From: Sporocytophaga sp.
Lineage (GTDB): Bacteria; Bacteroidota; Bacteroidia; Cytophagales; Cytophagaceae
Assembly: GCF_017745095.1 (NCBI RefSeq)
Contig: NZ_JAGHZZ010000001.1
Coordinates: forward strand, 124,001-188,000
Length of the DNA: 64,000 nucleotides
Direction: 5' to 3'
Positions 25,649 to 34,548 of the stretch are shown here, piece after piece; position 1 is the first letter of the stretch, and the number at the start of each line of letters is the position of its first letter. The notes under the pieces are model-generated. The model was given only the letters and a program-made list of their open reading frames with translations, ran no database searches and was not told the DNA's origin. A program made the position numbers and the translations under genes.

Positions 25649-26348
25649 ATACTTTAAAATGAATAATTACTTCTGCAATAATAAGGTTAGGCACCCAGCT
25701 TAGCCATGCAACAAGTGTATACATCTCTTTAGCATGTAGGTGGATGAAAATGGGCAGAATTAATACATAAGTACGCAAAGTAATTGCAGATAATGTAAGG
25801 GCATAACTTCTAACCATGAAGTCAATATGCCCTTTTATTTTTCTATCCCTTATTTTCAGAAAGGCCACAAAAGTAAACAACCACCACAATAAAGAGATTA
25901 ACACAAAAGAGATTTTAGCATAGATGCCTCCATTTGCATAGAAAGCCATTACAAGACCACTGGGAGCGCTCAGAAATAATATGATGAATACATAAGCTTT
26001 TCCTAATAGCTTATGAAGTTTGGGAAATGACTCAAGTAGAGGTTTTATAAATTGAAATATACCAAAAAGCAAAACAAAAATGCTTGAAGCGATGTGAATA
26101 TAAAATGACCATCTCCAGATAGCTTTGTGTAAAATAGCTTGTTTGGTCAGCAGAAACCCTATATCATAACGAAAAGAGAAATATGGTATGGTAATTTTAA
26201 ACATTAACCATACGGTAAATAATACTATCGCAGATAGTATTACCTGAATTATTCTGGCTGGGGTCGTTTTAATCAAAAGAATAAAATCTTGAAGTAAAAA
26301 TGAAAATTTCAAGTCAATCCTCCAAAGGAGGTTTGAAGGATTTGTCAA
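25641..26348 (-). CDS. DUF2306 family membrane protein
   Basis: This 235-residue protein has about seven hydrophobic helices. HKAIWRWSFYIHIASSIFVLLFG, HKLLGKAYVF, PSGLVMAFYANGG and HIDFMVRSYALTLSAITLR (each shown separately) form the His/Gly pattern of DUF2306. The family has an unknown function; its conserved histidines suggest heme or quinone chemistry, which is inference. The gene converges on the lipoprotein pair, with an 8-bp overlap and no terminator. Confidence 0.82.
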   Translation of the reverse strand: MTNPSNLLWRIDLKFSFLLQDFILLIKTTPARIIQVILSAIVLFTVWLMFKITIPYFSFRYDIGFLLTKQAILHKAIWRWSFYIHIASSIFVLLFGIFQFIKPLLESFPKLHKLLGKAYVFIILFLSAPSGLVMAFYANGGIYAKISFVLISLLWWLFTFVAFLKIRDRKIKGHIDFMVRSYALTLSAITLRTYVLILPIFIHLHAKEMYTLVAWLSWVPNLIIAEVIIHFKVFK

Positions 26349-26498
26349 AGTATATATAACAAATCGAACACCTGAATACTTGTCCTTTATACGAATTTTT
26401 CCTTTGTTATGACCTTTTAATCTATTTTAAACATAATCAAAATTAACCGGTTTTTGAGGGAATAAATCTTTTCAACCGGACTGATTATTATTGATTTA

Positions 26499-29400
26499 AT
26501 GAACAAGGCAGGTGTAGAAATTCTTTATCTTAAAGATTACGCTCATTTTTTATTTCAGAATCATCTCACCGACCTTGCCAAACAGGAATTGGTCAGTAAG
26601 AGGGAGTTGGAACAGCCATTGTTAAAATATGTGACTCATCTGACAGATGAGGAATTTTTGAAAATCTTAGAAAGACGTCTTGTAGAGTTCCTTAATCATT
26701 TGATGGAAGGTAAGGGAAATGAAGACATTGAAAAAGGGATTGCCGATTGGAAGTCAGATCAACTTCTTGAGCTTTCCAGATTGCATGTAACTGCTACCGA
26801 TATTGCTATTGACTATGGCGCGAGAAAAAAAGCCTTATTAAAATTTCTTCCCAATTACACAGATGATCTTGATCTTGCTTTAAAAATTATTAATGAGATT
26901 GTTGACTATTATACGGTAAGAGAAAAAAAAGCAATCGAAGCATATACTGATATCCAAAAGGAAGAAGCAGAAAGAATTATTAAATCTCAAAAGGAGACAG
27001 AACAAAAGCTGCTGGAAAATGAAAAGCGACTTAAAGAGTCGCAGAGAATGGCAGACCTTGGCAATTGGGAAATGGAACCTAAAAACGGAAACAATATTTG
27101 GTCTGAGGAACTATACAGAATATTTGGGTTGCCATATAAGAGCCCAATGAAGTTAGATGATATCAGCGCTTTGATGACAAAGGAAACTTCAGAGAGAGTT
27201 TTAAAAAATATTTATAATGCGATCGACTTAGGAATTCCATATACTCATGAGTATGAAATTACACGTCCAGATGGACAACGTAAAATTATCCGCACATATG
27301 GCGTACCGGAACTAGATCAGGAAGGCAAAGTAACATTGCTGAAAGGAATTACTCAAGATGTTACACAACTTAAAGAAACGGAAAGGCTTCTTTGGCAAAG
27401 TCAGGAACTTGTATCGCAGATAACAAAGGTGGCGCCAATAATAATTCTTGTTATTGGAGTGCCGCAGAACGACATTATTTATTACAATGAGAATATTTTT
27501 GAAAACGTTGCTATAGAAGAGGAAGATTTAAAGAAGAAAGGTTATGGGCTTATAAAACAAATAGTTCATCCTGATGATCTTAATGCAGTTATTAATAGAA
27601 ATAAAAGCTATACTTCTCTTAAGGACAATGAAGAAAGTATATTGGAATTCAGAATATTGGATAAGACAGGAACCTGGCGTTGGTATTATTCAAGATCAAT
27701 AGTGTTTAAAAAGAATGAAAAGGGAGATGTTACGCAAATTTTATTTACTGCTTCAGACATTGATGACCTTAAGAGTGCGGAAGAGACGCTGAAGCAAAAT
27801 AGTAACTTCATTCAAAAAATTGCTGAAACTACTCCAAATATCCTTTATATCTATGATATACGTGAACAAAGGAATGCCTATGCGAACAGGACTGTGGCAG
27901 ATGTATTGGGTTACTCTCCGGAAGAATTAAAGAATCTTGGCTCGAATTTACTTGCTACTTTTTTACATCCGGACGATCTACCCAGAATAATCAATCACTT
28001 CAATGGTTTTGTAGATGCTAAAGAGGGTGAAATAAGAAAGCTAGTCTATAGGATGAAAGATGCCAGAGGAAAGTGGAGTTGGTTCATTAGTCAGGATACT
28101 GTTTTTGCCAGGGATGAGGAAGGGGTTCCGTATCAAATTTTAGGAGTGACTCAGGATATCACAGACAGAATTGAAGCGGAAGATGCATTGAAGTATAGTG
28201 AAGCACAACTTGTGGAAGCCCAAAAGATTGGGCATGTTGGGAGCTTTGACTGGGATATGAAAACAAGTATCGTTCATGGGACACAGGAATTTTTTAAAAT
28301 ATTCGGAATAAAGGAAAATGATGGTACAGTTAGTCTGGAGGATATTCGAGCTATAATACACCCTGATGATGCTGAAAAAATATTTAAGCTGCTAGAAGTG
28401 GCAATTCTCAATAATGAGATGATTGATGTTGATTTCAGAATTAAAGTAAATGATGGGTTTAGAAACCTTATTTCCAGGGCAAAAATTTATAAGGGTGGTA
28501 ATGGTGAGAGTGGTAGAATTGTTGGGACGGTTCTGGATGTGACTAAGATAAAGGAAACCGAGCAGGAGTTGAAGGTAAAAAATGAAGAGCTGACAACAGC
28601 TTATGAGAAGCTTGAAAGAGCTCAGAGTAAACTCAGAAATATCAATAGCGAATTAGAGGAGAGGGTAAAAGAAAGAACTGCAGAGCTGGAAGAAAGTGAA
28701 GAAAAATACAAAGCATTTGTTGCCCAGAGTCAGGAGGGAATATGGAGATATGAACTTCATGTTATCAACGATATTGATATTTCAATCCCAGGGGAAGAAC
28801 AAGTACAGAAAATCTTTGATTATGGCTATGTGGCAGAATGCAATGATAAGATGGCTAATATGTATGGTTATGCTTCTTCTTCAGAGCTAATGGGATATAA
28901 TATTAAGGATCTATTCGACTTAAGCGATGAGAGAGTAACTAAGATTTTCAGAAAATTTGTTGATTCCGGTTATAAGCTTGAAAACCTTTTGACGCGTTGG
29001 AAGGATCCAAATGGCAATATAAAATATTACTCAAGTAATGTACTTGGAATTATTGAGAAAGGAAAGCTCGTCAGGGTTTGGTCTACTCAGATTGACATAA
29101 CAAATGCAAAAATCGCTGAAAAGGAAATGAGAGCGAGCGAAGAACAATACCGCTTTCTTGCTGAAACAGTGCCCCAGTTATTCTGGGCTGCAGATAATGA
29201 GGGACATGTGGAGTACTATAATCAAAACTGGTATAATTACACTGGTTTGCGATTTGATAAGAACCAAAAATGGAGCTGGATTAATGCAGTGTTTGATAAA
29301 GATAAAGAACCTAGTATTTCGAAACTCAATGATTGTGTTAAGTCTGGAGAGATGTTTGAAATAGAATGCAGGCTTCGAAAACATAATGGAAACTATGAAT

Positions 29401-30206
29401 GGTATCTTGCCAGGGCTTTACCTCTGAAAGATGATGGTGAAATAAAGAAATGGTTTGGAACATTTACAGATATCAATGAACGTAAGCTTATAGAGGAAAA
29501 TCTTCGGATAAAAAACGAGGAATTATTAAAGATTAATCTGGACCTTGATAATTTCATATACACAGCTTCCCATGATCTTAAAGCTCCTATCTCAAATATA
29601 GAAGGCTTATTATACACAATTAATGATACGCTTGATCCGGAGTATTGTAAAGGACAAGAGATTACTCAACTCTTTGAGATGATGGATAAGTCTATTCTCA
29701 GATTCAAAAGAACCATTCATGATCTTACTGAAATAACAAGGGCTCAAAAGAGCGCGGAGGAGGATGAAGAGCATGTGGAGTTCGTAAAAGTTTTCGAAGA
29801 TGTAGTAACTTCTATAGATGATCTTGTTAGTGCAACGCATGCAAGTTTTAACCTTGATTTTTCTGTTCCTTCAATAAGCTTTTCGAAAAAGAGTATGAGA
29901 AGTATTTTTTATAATCTTATAAGCAATGGCTTAAAATACAGACACCCTGAAAGAAATCCTGTTATCGATCTTAAGACGGAAAAATATGATGATGAAATAA
30001 TAATAACGGTAAAAGATAATGGACTTGGGATTTCCGATGCAAATAAGGAAAAGGTGTTTTCTATGTTTAAGCGCCTTCATGACCATGTAGAAGGTTCCGG
30101 TGTTGGGTTATATATCGTAAAAAGAATTGTTACAAATGCGGGAGGAAGAATAGAACTTGAAAGCAAGATCGATGAGGGTACAACCTTCAAAATCTTCCTC
30201 AAATGA
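26499..30206 (+). CDS. Multi-PAS sensor histidine kinase
   Basis: This is a 1235-residue cytoplasmic kinase with no membrane helix. An all-helical N-terminal domain (about 1-160) resembles the RsbRD/globin-like input domains. Six PAS/PAC units follow, starting near 186, 311, 443, 579, 734 and 884. Most end with a PAC signature such as GITQDVTQLKE, GVTQDITDRIE or TFTDINERK. A coiled coil at about 697-735 separates units 4 and 5. The H-box SHDLKAPISN has His1025, the N-box NLISNGLKY lies near 1139, and DNGLGI and GSGVGLYIV follow. No receiver domain is fused and no regulator is adjacent. The ligands of the PAS units are unknown. Confidence 0.93.
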   Translation: MNKAGVEILYLKDYAHFLFQNHLTDLAKQELVSKRELEQPLLKYVTHLTDEEFLKILERRLVEFLNHLMEGKGNEDIEKGIADWKSDQLLELSRLHVTATDIAIDYGARKKALLKFLPNYTDDLDLALKIINEIVDYYTVREKKAIEAYTDIQKEEAERIIKSQKETEQKLLENEKRLKESQRMADLGNWEMEPKNGNNIWSEELYRIFGLPYKSPMKLDDISALMTKETSERVLKNIYNAIDLGIPYTHEYEITRPDGQRKIIRTYGVPELDQEGKVTLLKGITQDVTQLKETERLLWQSQELVSQITKVAPIIILVIGVPQNDIIYYNENIFENVAIEEEDLKKKGYGLIKQIVHPDDLNAVINRNKSYTSLKDNEESILEFRILDKTGTWRWYYSRSIVFKKNEKGDVTQILFTASDIDDLKSAEETLKQNSNFIQKIAETTPNILYIYDIREQRNAYANRTVADVLGYSPEELKNLGSNLLATFLHPDDLPRIINHFNGFVDAKEGEIRKLVYRMKDARGKWSWFISQDTVFARDEEGVPYQILGVTQDITDRIEAEDALKYSEAQLVEAQKIGHVGSFDWDMKTSIVHGTQEFFKIFGIKENDGTVSLEDIRAIIHPDDAEKIFKLLEVAILNNEMIDVDFRIKVNDGFRNLISRAKIYKGGNGESGRIVGTVLDVTKIKETEQELKVKNEELTTAYEKLERAQSKLRNINSELEERVKERTAELEESEEKYKAFVAQSQEGIWRYELHVINDIDISIPGEEQVQKIFDYGYVAECNDKMANMYGYASSSELMGYNIKDLFDLSDERVTKIFRKFVDSGYKLENLLTRWKDPNGNIKYYSSNVLGIIEKGKLVRVWSTQIDITNAKIAEKEMRASEEQYRFLAETVPQLFWAADNEGHVEYYNQNWYNYTGLRFDKNQKWSWINAVFDKDKEPSISKLNDCVKSGEMFEIECRLRKHNGNYEWYLARALPLKDDGEIKKWFGTFTDINERKLIEENLRIKNEELLKINLDLDNFIYTASHDLKAPISNIEGLLYTINDTLDPEYCKGQEITQLFEMMDKSILRFKRTIHDLTEITRAQKSAEEDEEHVEFVKVFEDVVTSIDDLVSATHASFNLDFSVPSISFSKKSMRSIFYNLISNGLKYRHPERNPVIDLKTEKYDDEIIITVKDNGLGISDANKEKVFSMFKRLHDHVEGSGVGLYIVKRIVTNAGGRIELESKIDEGTTFKIFLK

Positions 30207-30209
30207 TTT

Positions 30210-30755
30210 TTAATATTCTGGTGTATAATTTTCAATAAATTTATCCAGCTTTGATAATAAACCTTCCAGAACAGCTATCGTCTCCGAATCAGTGAGTTCC
30301 TTATGGGAGTTCATTTTTGAATTTACATTGGCTATGCTATATGCCGCGACCTGTTTGGTTCCCAATGCAGTTAGAGTCATTTGGAGAGATGCCAAAGCCT
30401 TTTCACCTCCCGTATTTAATGGTGAAGCACTTAAAACCAATACTGGTTTTTCATTGAATTCACCAGATGAGACACACCAATCCAACGCATTTTTAAGAAC
30501 TCCTGGAAGATTGAATGCATATTCTGGTGTGCAGAAGATTACTCCGTCTGCATTTTTTATCTTTTTGCGAAGATTCTCTACAGCCTCAGAAGGATTTTCA
30601 GAATCTCTTTCCGGACTGAAATGAGGCAGATCATCTAGTCCTAAATATAATTCAATGTTGGCAGTATGGCTTGCCAGCTTTATTATAAACTTGAGAATGG
30701 AAGTGTTTGTTGAGGTTGATTTCAAGCTTCCGGATATAGCTACAAAAGTTTTCAT
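30210..30755 (-). CDS. NADPH-dependent FMN reductase family protein
   Basis: This is a 181-residue flavodoxin-like enzyme. SGSLKSTSTN (residues 8-17) is the FMN phosphate-binding loop. TPEYAFNLPGVLKNALDW (76-93) is the hallmark of the NADPH-dependent FMN reductase/azoreductase family. It should pass electrons from NAD(P)H to a bound flavin and then to quinones, chromate, azo dyes or similar acceptors; the natural substrate is unknown. It is convergent with the multi-PAS kinase, with only 3 bp between the stops. Confidence 0.9.
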   Translation of the reverse strand: MKTFVAISGSLKSTSTNTSILKFIIKLASHTANIELYLGLDDLPHFSPERDSENPSEAVENLRKKIKNADGVIFCTPEYAFNLPGVLKNALDWCVSSGEFNEKPVLVLSASPLNTGGEKALASLQMTLTALGTKQVAAYSIANVNSKMNSHKELTDSETIAVLEGLLSKLDKFIENYTPEY

Positions 30756-31109
30756 TCGCTTATGCTTTAATTTAGATAATTCACAATTTAGGTAATATGT
30801 TGAAGATCGAACTTATTGAATAGGCTAAAATTGTATCTATTTTTATTATAAAATTACCTCTGATTATTTGTGTTTTTATATTGGGAATCGAATTTCTATA
30901 TTATCTCACAGCGGCTGCCGCTGGTTGATTTTGGAGCTACAACGTAACCCATATTTTGGTTTTTAAATTTTCGGGCTTTATATTTGTATCATTGTCAGTT
31001 ACTTAATTGTTTTTGTTGTAAGTTGCATTTTCCGGGCCCTGCAGCTTAAATGCTTTTCTATCAGCTAATTGAACGTTTGATTTATAATAAGAAAAGACTT
31101 ATTTATAAT
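30756..31109. other. 354-bp divergent intergenic region
   Basis: This region lies between the FMN reductase gene and the T9SS peptide gene. It contains a full Bacteroidetes promoter (described separately) that leaves a leader of roughly 115 nt before the ATG at 31110, and a short GC-rich palindrome CAGCGG-CTG-CCGCTG at 30909-30923. A frame opens 60 bp upstream of 31110 but lacks a signal peptide start and is not accepted. Confidence 0.5.
30955..30986 (+). promoter_or_regulatory. Bacteroidetes-type promoter
   Basis: TTTG at 30955-30958 and TATATTTG at 30979-30986 are separated by 20 bp, a full match to TTTG-N(17-23)-TAnnTTTG. It would transcribe the T9SS peptide and collar-protein genes with a long leader. 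Confidence 0.55.
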
Positions 31110-31568
31110 ATGAAATTTATACCTGCATTAGCATTATCGTTGATATCTTACATTGGTTATGGTCAATCAATTTCTCCTTCTGTTATAAACTCCACAGGAA
31201 ATATCATTTCTGGAGGAGGTTTTTCATTGGAGTATTCTGTAGGGGAGGTTGCTGTGTCTACAATTGGTAATGGAAATTTCATTGTAACTGAAGGTGTCCT
31301 TCAGCCGGAGTTCGCAGTGGTTAGCTCAAATCCAGTTAAATTGGATGCCGTTGGACCAAAGTACATTTTTGACAGACCTAATTCAGAGCTGTATATTATC
31401 TCTTCAGAAGAAATAAGCTCAATTGAAGTGTTTGATATTAAAGGAAATAAGGTTTGCGGTACAGCTAATACAACTTTTATTAACCTTCGTCAGCTTAGCG
31501 ACGGTCTTTATTTGGTATTCTACAAAGATCATAAGGAATCAATCAATTATTTTAAACTTGTTAAATAG
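31110..31568 (+). CDS. Small secreted protein with T9SS-like C-terminal domain
   Basis: This 152-residue protein has signal peptide MKFIPALALSLISYIGYGQS. The next 60 residues hold SPSVINSTGNIISGGGFSLEYSVGEVAVST and ITEGVLQPEF-like elements (shown as fragments: FSLEYSVGEVAVST, VTEGVLQPEF). This conserved short domain is common in small Bacteroidota T9SS proteins. The last 70 residues look like a type A sorting domain, but the usual YPNP is replaced by FDRPNSELYI. The start at 31110 fits the signal peptide. It precedes the collar-domain gene by 4 bp, so the two form an operon. Confidence 0.82.
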   Translation: MKFIPALALSLISYIGYGQSISPSVINSTGNIISGGGFSLEYSVGEVAVSTIGNGNFIVTEGVLQPEFAVVSSNPVKLDAVGPKYIFDRPNSELYIISSEEISSIEVFDIKGNKVCGTANTTFINLRQLSDGLYLVFYKDHKESINYFKLVK

Positions 31569-31572
31569 CAAT

Positions 31573-32448
31573 ATGAAATCTAAATGTTTTTTACTTTTCT
31601 CATTGATGTTTTGCATCTGCTTTGCTGCTTTTGCTCAGCCTTCAGCAATCAACTATCAAGGAGTTGCACGCAGTGCAGATGGCCAGCCATTACTTAGCAA
31701 GGCTATAGTTATCAGAGCTTCAATTACCAAAGACGCAGTTGGAGAAAGTGTTGAGTATTCTGAGCAGCACTCTGTTACAACTTCACCGACTGGCTTATTT
31801 AATCTGGCTTTAGGCAAGGGAGCTATTTTATCCGGTGTATTTACCAAAATTGGATGGGGTGATGGTGATAGATTTCTTAAAATAGAAATGAATGTTAATT
31901 CAAAAGAATTTACAGTTCTTGGAGTGACTCAGCTACTTAGCGTGCCTTATGCTCTTTATGCTGCAAATGCTGGTTCCACGAATATTTCAGCAAAAGCACC
32001 TTTGAATTTCTCTAACAAAGTAATTGGTCTAAATTCTGGTACTAAACCTGGAGATCTGATGACCTGGGATGGTGTTAACTGGGTTTCTAAAGAGCCAGAA
32101 ACTAAAACACTCAATAACATGCAGCCATATACAGTAATCAATTATTGTATTGCACTTGCAGGTATATTTCCAAGTCGTAATGCTTCCGAGCCTTTTTTAG
32201 CCGAAATAATTTTATTTGCTGGAAATTTTCCTCCTAAAGGTTTTGCTTTATGCGACGGAAGATTGCTGTCTATTGCTCAGAATCAGGCCCTCTTTTCATT
32301 ATTAGGGACAAACTATGGTGGCGATGGCAAGACTACTTTCGCGTTACCTGATTTAAGAGGCAGAGTACCTATTTCTGCAGGAACTGGTCCTGGACTAAGC
32401 ACCTATACAGAAGGACAGACAGGAGGTTCAGAAACTATTGTAAGATAA
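31573..32448 (+). CDS. Secreted protein with phage tail-collar domain
   Basis: This is a 291-residue protein. Signal peptide MKSKCFLLFSLMFCICFAAFAQ is followed by PSAINYQGVARSADGQPL, an N-terminal domain often seen before collar or fibre domains in Bacteroidota. Residues about 205-275 are a tail-collar domain: FAGNFPPKGFALCDGRLL, QNQALFSLLGTNYGGDG, FALPDLRGRVPIS. The protein ends GGSETIVR, whereas most MdpB-type proteins continue with a His-rich segment after GGSE. No phage genes are nearby, so this is a host surface fibre-like protein. The start at 31573 is chosen over the longer frame because it yields a signal peptide. Confidence 0.85.
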   Translation: MKSKCFLLFSLMFCICFAAFAQPSAINYQGVARSADGQPLLSKAIVIRASITKDAVGESVEYSEQHSVTTSPTGLFNLALGKGAILSGVFTKIGWGDGDRFLKIEMNVNSKEFTVLGVTQLLSVPYALYAANAGSTNISAKAPLNFSNKVIGLNSGTKPGDLMTWDGVNWVSKEPETKTLNNMQPYTVINYCIALAGIFPSRNASEPFLAEIILFAGNFPPKGFALCDGRLLSIAQNQALFSLLGTNYGGDGKTTFALPDLRGRVPISAGTGPGLSTYTEGQTGGSETIVR

Positions 32449-32494
32449 TAGCCACAAGGCTCTTTTGATTAAAGTTTAATTTAGAATTTACTAT

Positions 32495-32530
32495 AAATGC
32501 GGCAATTGATAACCAGTTGCCGCATTTGTA
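32495..32530 (+). terminator. Terminator after the collar-domain gene
   Basis: AAATGCGGCAA and TTGCCGCATTT form an 11-bp stem with an 11-nt loop, followed by a T-rich stretch. The longer possible start of the protease gene (32517) lies inside this hairpin, which supports 32544 as the true start. Confidence 0.65.
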
Positions 32531-32543
32531 TTTAAATGTATCT

Positions 32544-34481
32544 ATGCCTAATTACAAAAGACAATTTTTTTTGCTTATTCTTATCCTTACAGGATTTCAT
32601 TGTCACGCAAGGGAATTACAGCATCTCAGGGTAAAGGTATGTCAGGATTTTTCATTGACAGAGAGGTCTGGTGAGTTCGAGAAAATTTGTAAGCATTACA
32701 ATGTGGACTTCAAAATCTGTCATAGTTTTCCTGAAGCAAATTGTGAAATAAATAAATGGTTTATTGCAGAAATTGAACATGCAGATATTGCTCATAGAAT
32801 TGGAGGCGATCTCTATTCTCACAAGCTTATTGAATGTGCTGAACTGAATGGCTATACTTTCCAGGGAGCTTTTAGAAACAAAGTAAATCAGTGTCTGTCA
32901 CATAATAGCCAATCACCCAGATCAGGAAATAGAAAAGTTGTAAAGGTCGCAATAGTGGACGATGGGTTCAGGCTGACTCATGATGCCATTAAGCCTTTCA
33001 TTTATACCAATAAGAAAGAAATAAAAGGAAATAGAATTGATGATGATGGAAATGGCTTTGTGGATGACATTCATGGTTGGGATGTTTCAGACCATGATAA
33101 CAATGTAAACCCACCAGCGAGTAGGTTGAAAGATTTTTATCATGGTACTCACATCGCTTCCATAATTACTTCATTTAATACGTTCTCTGATTCTGTAAAT
33201 CATTCCAAACCTCAATGCAGAATTGAAATCATCCCGGTAAAGTGTTTGTCTGATGAGGCTACTAGCACATATCTGAAAGATTGTTATAAAGGTATCGAGT
33301 ATGCAATTAAAGCTGGTGCGGATATTATTAATTGTTCATGGGGAGGCGGTACATTTTCTCAGTATGAACGGGATTTAATGGACGAAGCGCAAAAGAGAGG
33401 TATTTTGATCATTGCTTCTGCAGGTAATTTTTATTCAGAGCTCTCACAGTTTCCGGCCTCTTATCACTCGGTGGTTTCAGTAGCTGCCCTGAGCAGAGAC
33501 AATACTAAACTTCCTGTTTCTAATTATGGAAGAACTGTTGATCTGGCTGATGTTGGGGAAAATGAATTAGCGGCTAGTGTGTATGGAGACGACAAAGATA
33601 CTGTCATTTCTGGCACGTCTGTGGCTGTAGCGCGAGTGTCTGGGAAGGCTGCTTTACTTCTGGCTTATTATCCACTCCTGAATTCTGAACAGCTGTTAAT
33701 GTATCTACAAATATACGCCAATCCTCTCGAAGGTGTTAACAAAGTATACACTGGAAAACTAGGAGCAGGTATGCCCGATATAATTCGCACAATACAGAGT
33801 ATAAGTTCTAAAGAAGAGAAGAAATTATTTTCTAATGCCAAAGGATATATAAATGGCAAATTTAATAAGAAAAGCTCAGTATTCTATATGGTAAAGCCGG
33901 AGGGAAAGTATAAGGGTATAGTGATTAAAAAAGTTTCTTCTCAAATGTATAGCAAAAGTTGTGAAATTATAATTTCTGATTCATCAAATAAATATACTGA
34001 GAAGTTTAGTGTAAATGATTTTCCAGATTCCGTTTTTGTTCCAGCAAATTCACTAAGGCTGGAATTCCCTGCGGCTAAAGAAAATAAAGACTTATTGTTT
34101 TATTATAGTGTTGAGACAGTTGATTCTTCAAAGTTATATTGCTCTTCTGAGAGAATTTTAAATTTGCCTTTCGGAACATTTTCCGACGGAAGTGGTGACC
34201 AGAATTATTGCGGTGGTCAGGATTGCAAATGGCTTATCTCTGCAAAGGAAGGCTCGCGTATCAGAATTGCCTTTCCTGAATTTAATACTGAAGCGCATAT
34301 AGATAAAGTTTATATATTTGATGGTGATGGAACTCAGGCAAGAATTATTGGAGTCTTCAGCGGTCCGTTGATGCCGCCAGAAGTGTCTTCTACAGGAAAT
34401 AAAATGCTTGTCTGGTTTGTAACTGATAATGTAAACCACGCTTCTGGATGGAAGGCAGAATATGTGGCTATTGAGCCATAG
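32544..34481 (+). CDS. Secreted S8 (subtilisin-like) protease with C-terminal CUB domain
   Basis: This is a 645-residue secreted serine protease. The signal peptide is followed by a propeptide-like region of about 120 residues. The catalytic triad is visible: Asp in VAIVDDGF (about residue 139), His in HGTHIAS (200) and Ser in SGTSVAVAR (359). After a beta-rich linker, residues about 535-645 form a CUB domain (LPFGTFSDGSG, CKWLISA, VYIFDGDGTQARIIGVFSG). No T9SS sorting domain follows the CUB domain, so the secretion route is unclear. It lies 95 bp downstream of the collar-domain gene and may process surface proteins. That role is inferred. Confidence 0.9.
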   Translation: MPNYKRQFFLLILILTGFHCHARELQHLRVKVCQDFSLTERSGEFEKICKHYNVDFKICHSFPEANCEINKWFIAEIEHADIAHRIGGDLYSHKLIECAELNGYTFQGAFRNKVNQCLSHNSQSPRSGNRKVVKVAIVDDGFRLTHDAIKPFIYTNKKEIKGNRIDDDGNGFVDDIHGWDVSDHDNNVNPPASRLKDFYHGTHIASIITSFNTFSDSVNHSKPQCRIEIIPVKCLSDEATSTYLKDCYKGIEYAIKAGADIINCSWGGGTFSQYERDLMDEAQKRGILIIASAGNFYSELSQFPASYHSVVSVAALSRDNTKLPVSNYGRTVDLADVGENELAASVYGDDKDTVISGTSVAVARVSGKAALLLAYYPLLNSEQLLMYLQIYANPLEGVNKVYTGKLGAGMPDIIRTIQSISSKEEKKLFSNAKGYINGKFNKKSSVFYMVKPEGKYKGIVIKKVSSQMYSKSCEIIISDSSNKYTEKFSVNDFPDSVFVPANSLRLEFPAAKENKDLLFYYSVETVDSSKLYCSSERILNLPFGTFSDGSGDQNYCGGQDCKWLISAKEGSRIRIAFPEFNTEAHIDKVYIFDGDGTQARIIGVFSGPLMPPEVSSTGNKMLVWFVTDNVNHASGWKAEYVAIEP

Positions 34482-34548
34482 TAATTGAAAGATTGACCAT
34501 AGAATGTAAATAAGTTTTATATGGATAAAAGGCTACTCGATAATAACT

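Noticed and set aside
30909-30923. CAGCGG-CTG-CCGCTG palindrome as a terminator
   Set aside because: It has no T-run and lies upstream of the starts of both flanking genes, so there is no transcript for it to end.
31573-32448. Tail-collar gene as a sign of a prophage
   Set aside because: There are no capsid, terminase, integrase or lysis genes. The product has a signal peptide and a Bacteroidota-type N-terminal domain.
32517-32543. Longer start of the subtilase gene
   Set aside because: The start codon lies inside the terminator hairpin of the upstream gene and precedes a worse signal peptide than the ATG at 32544.
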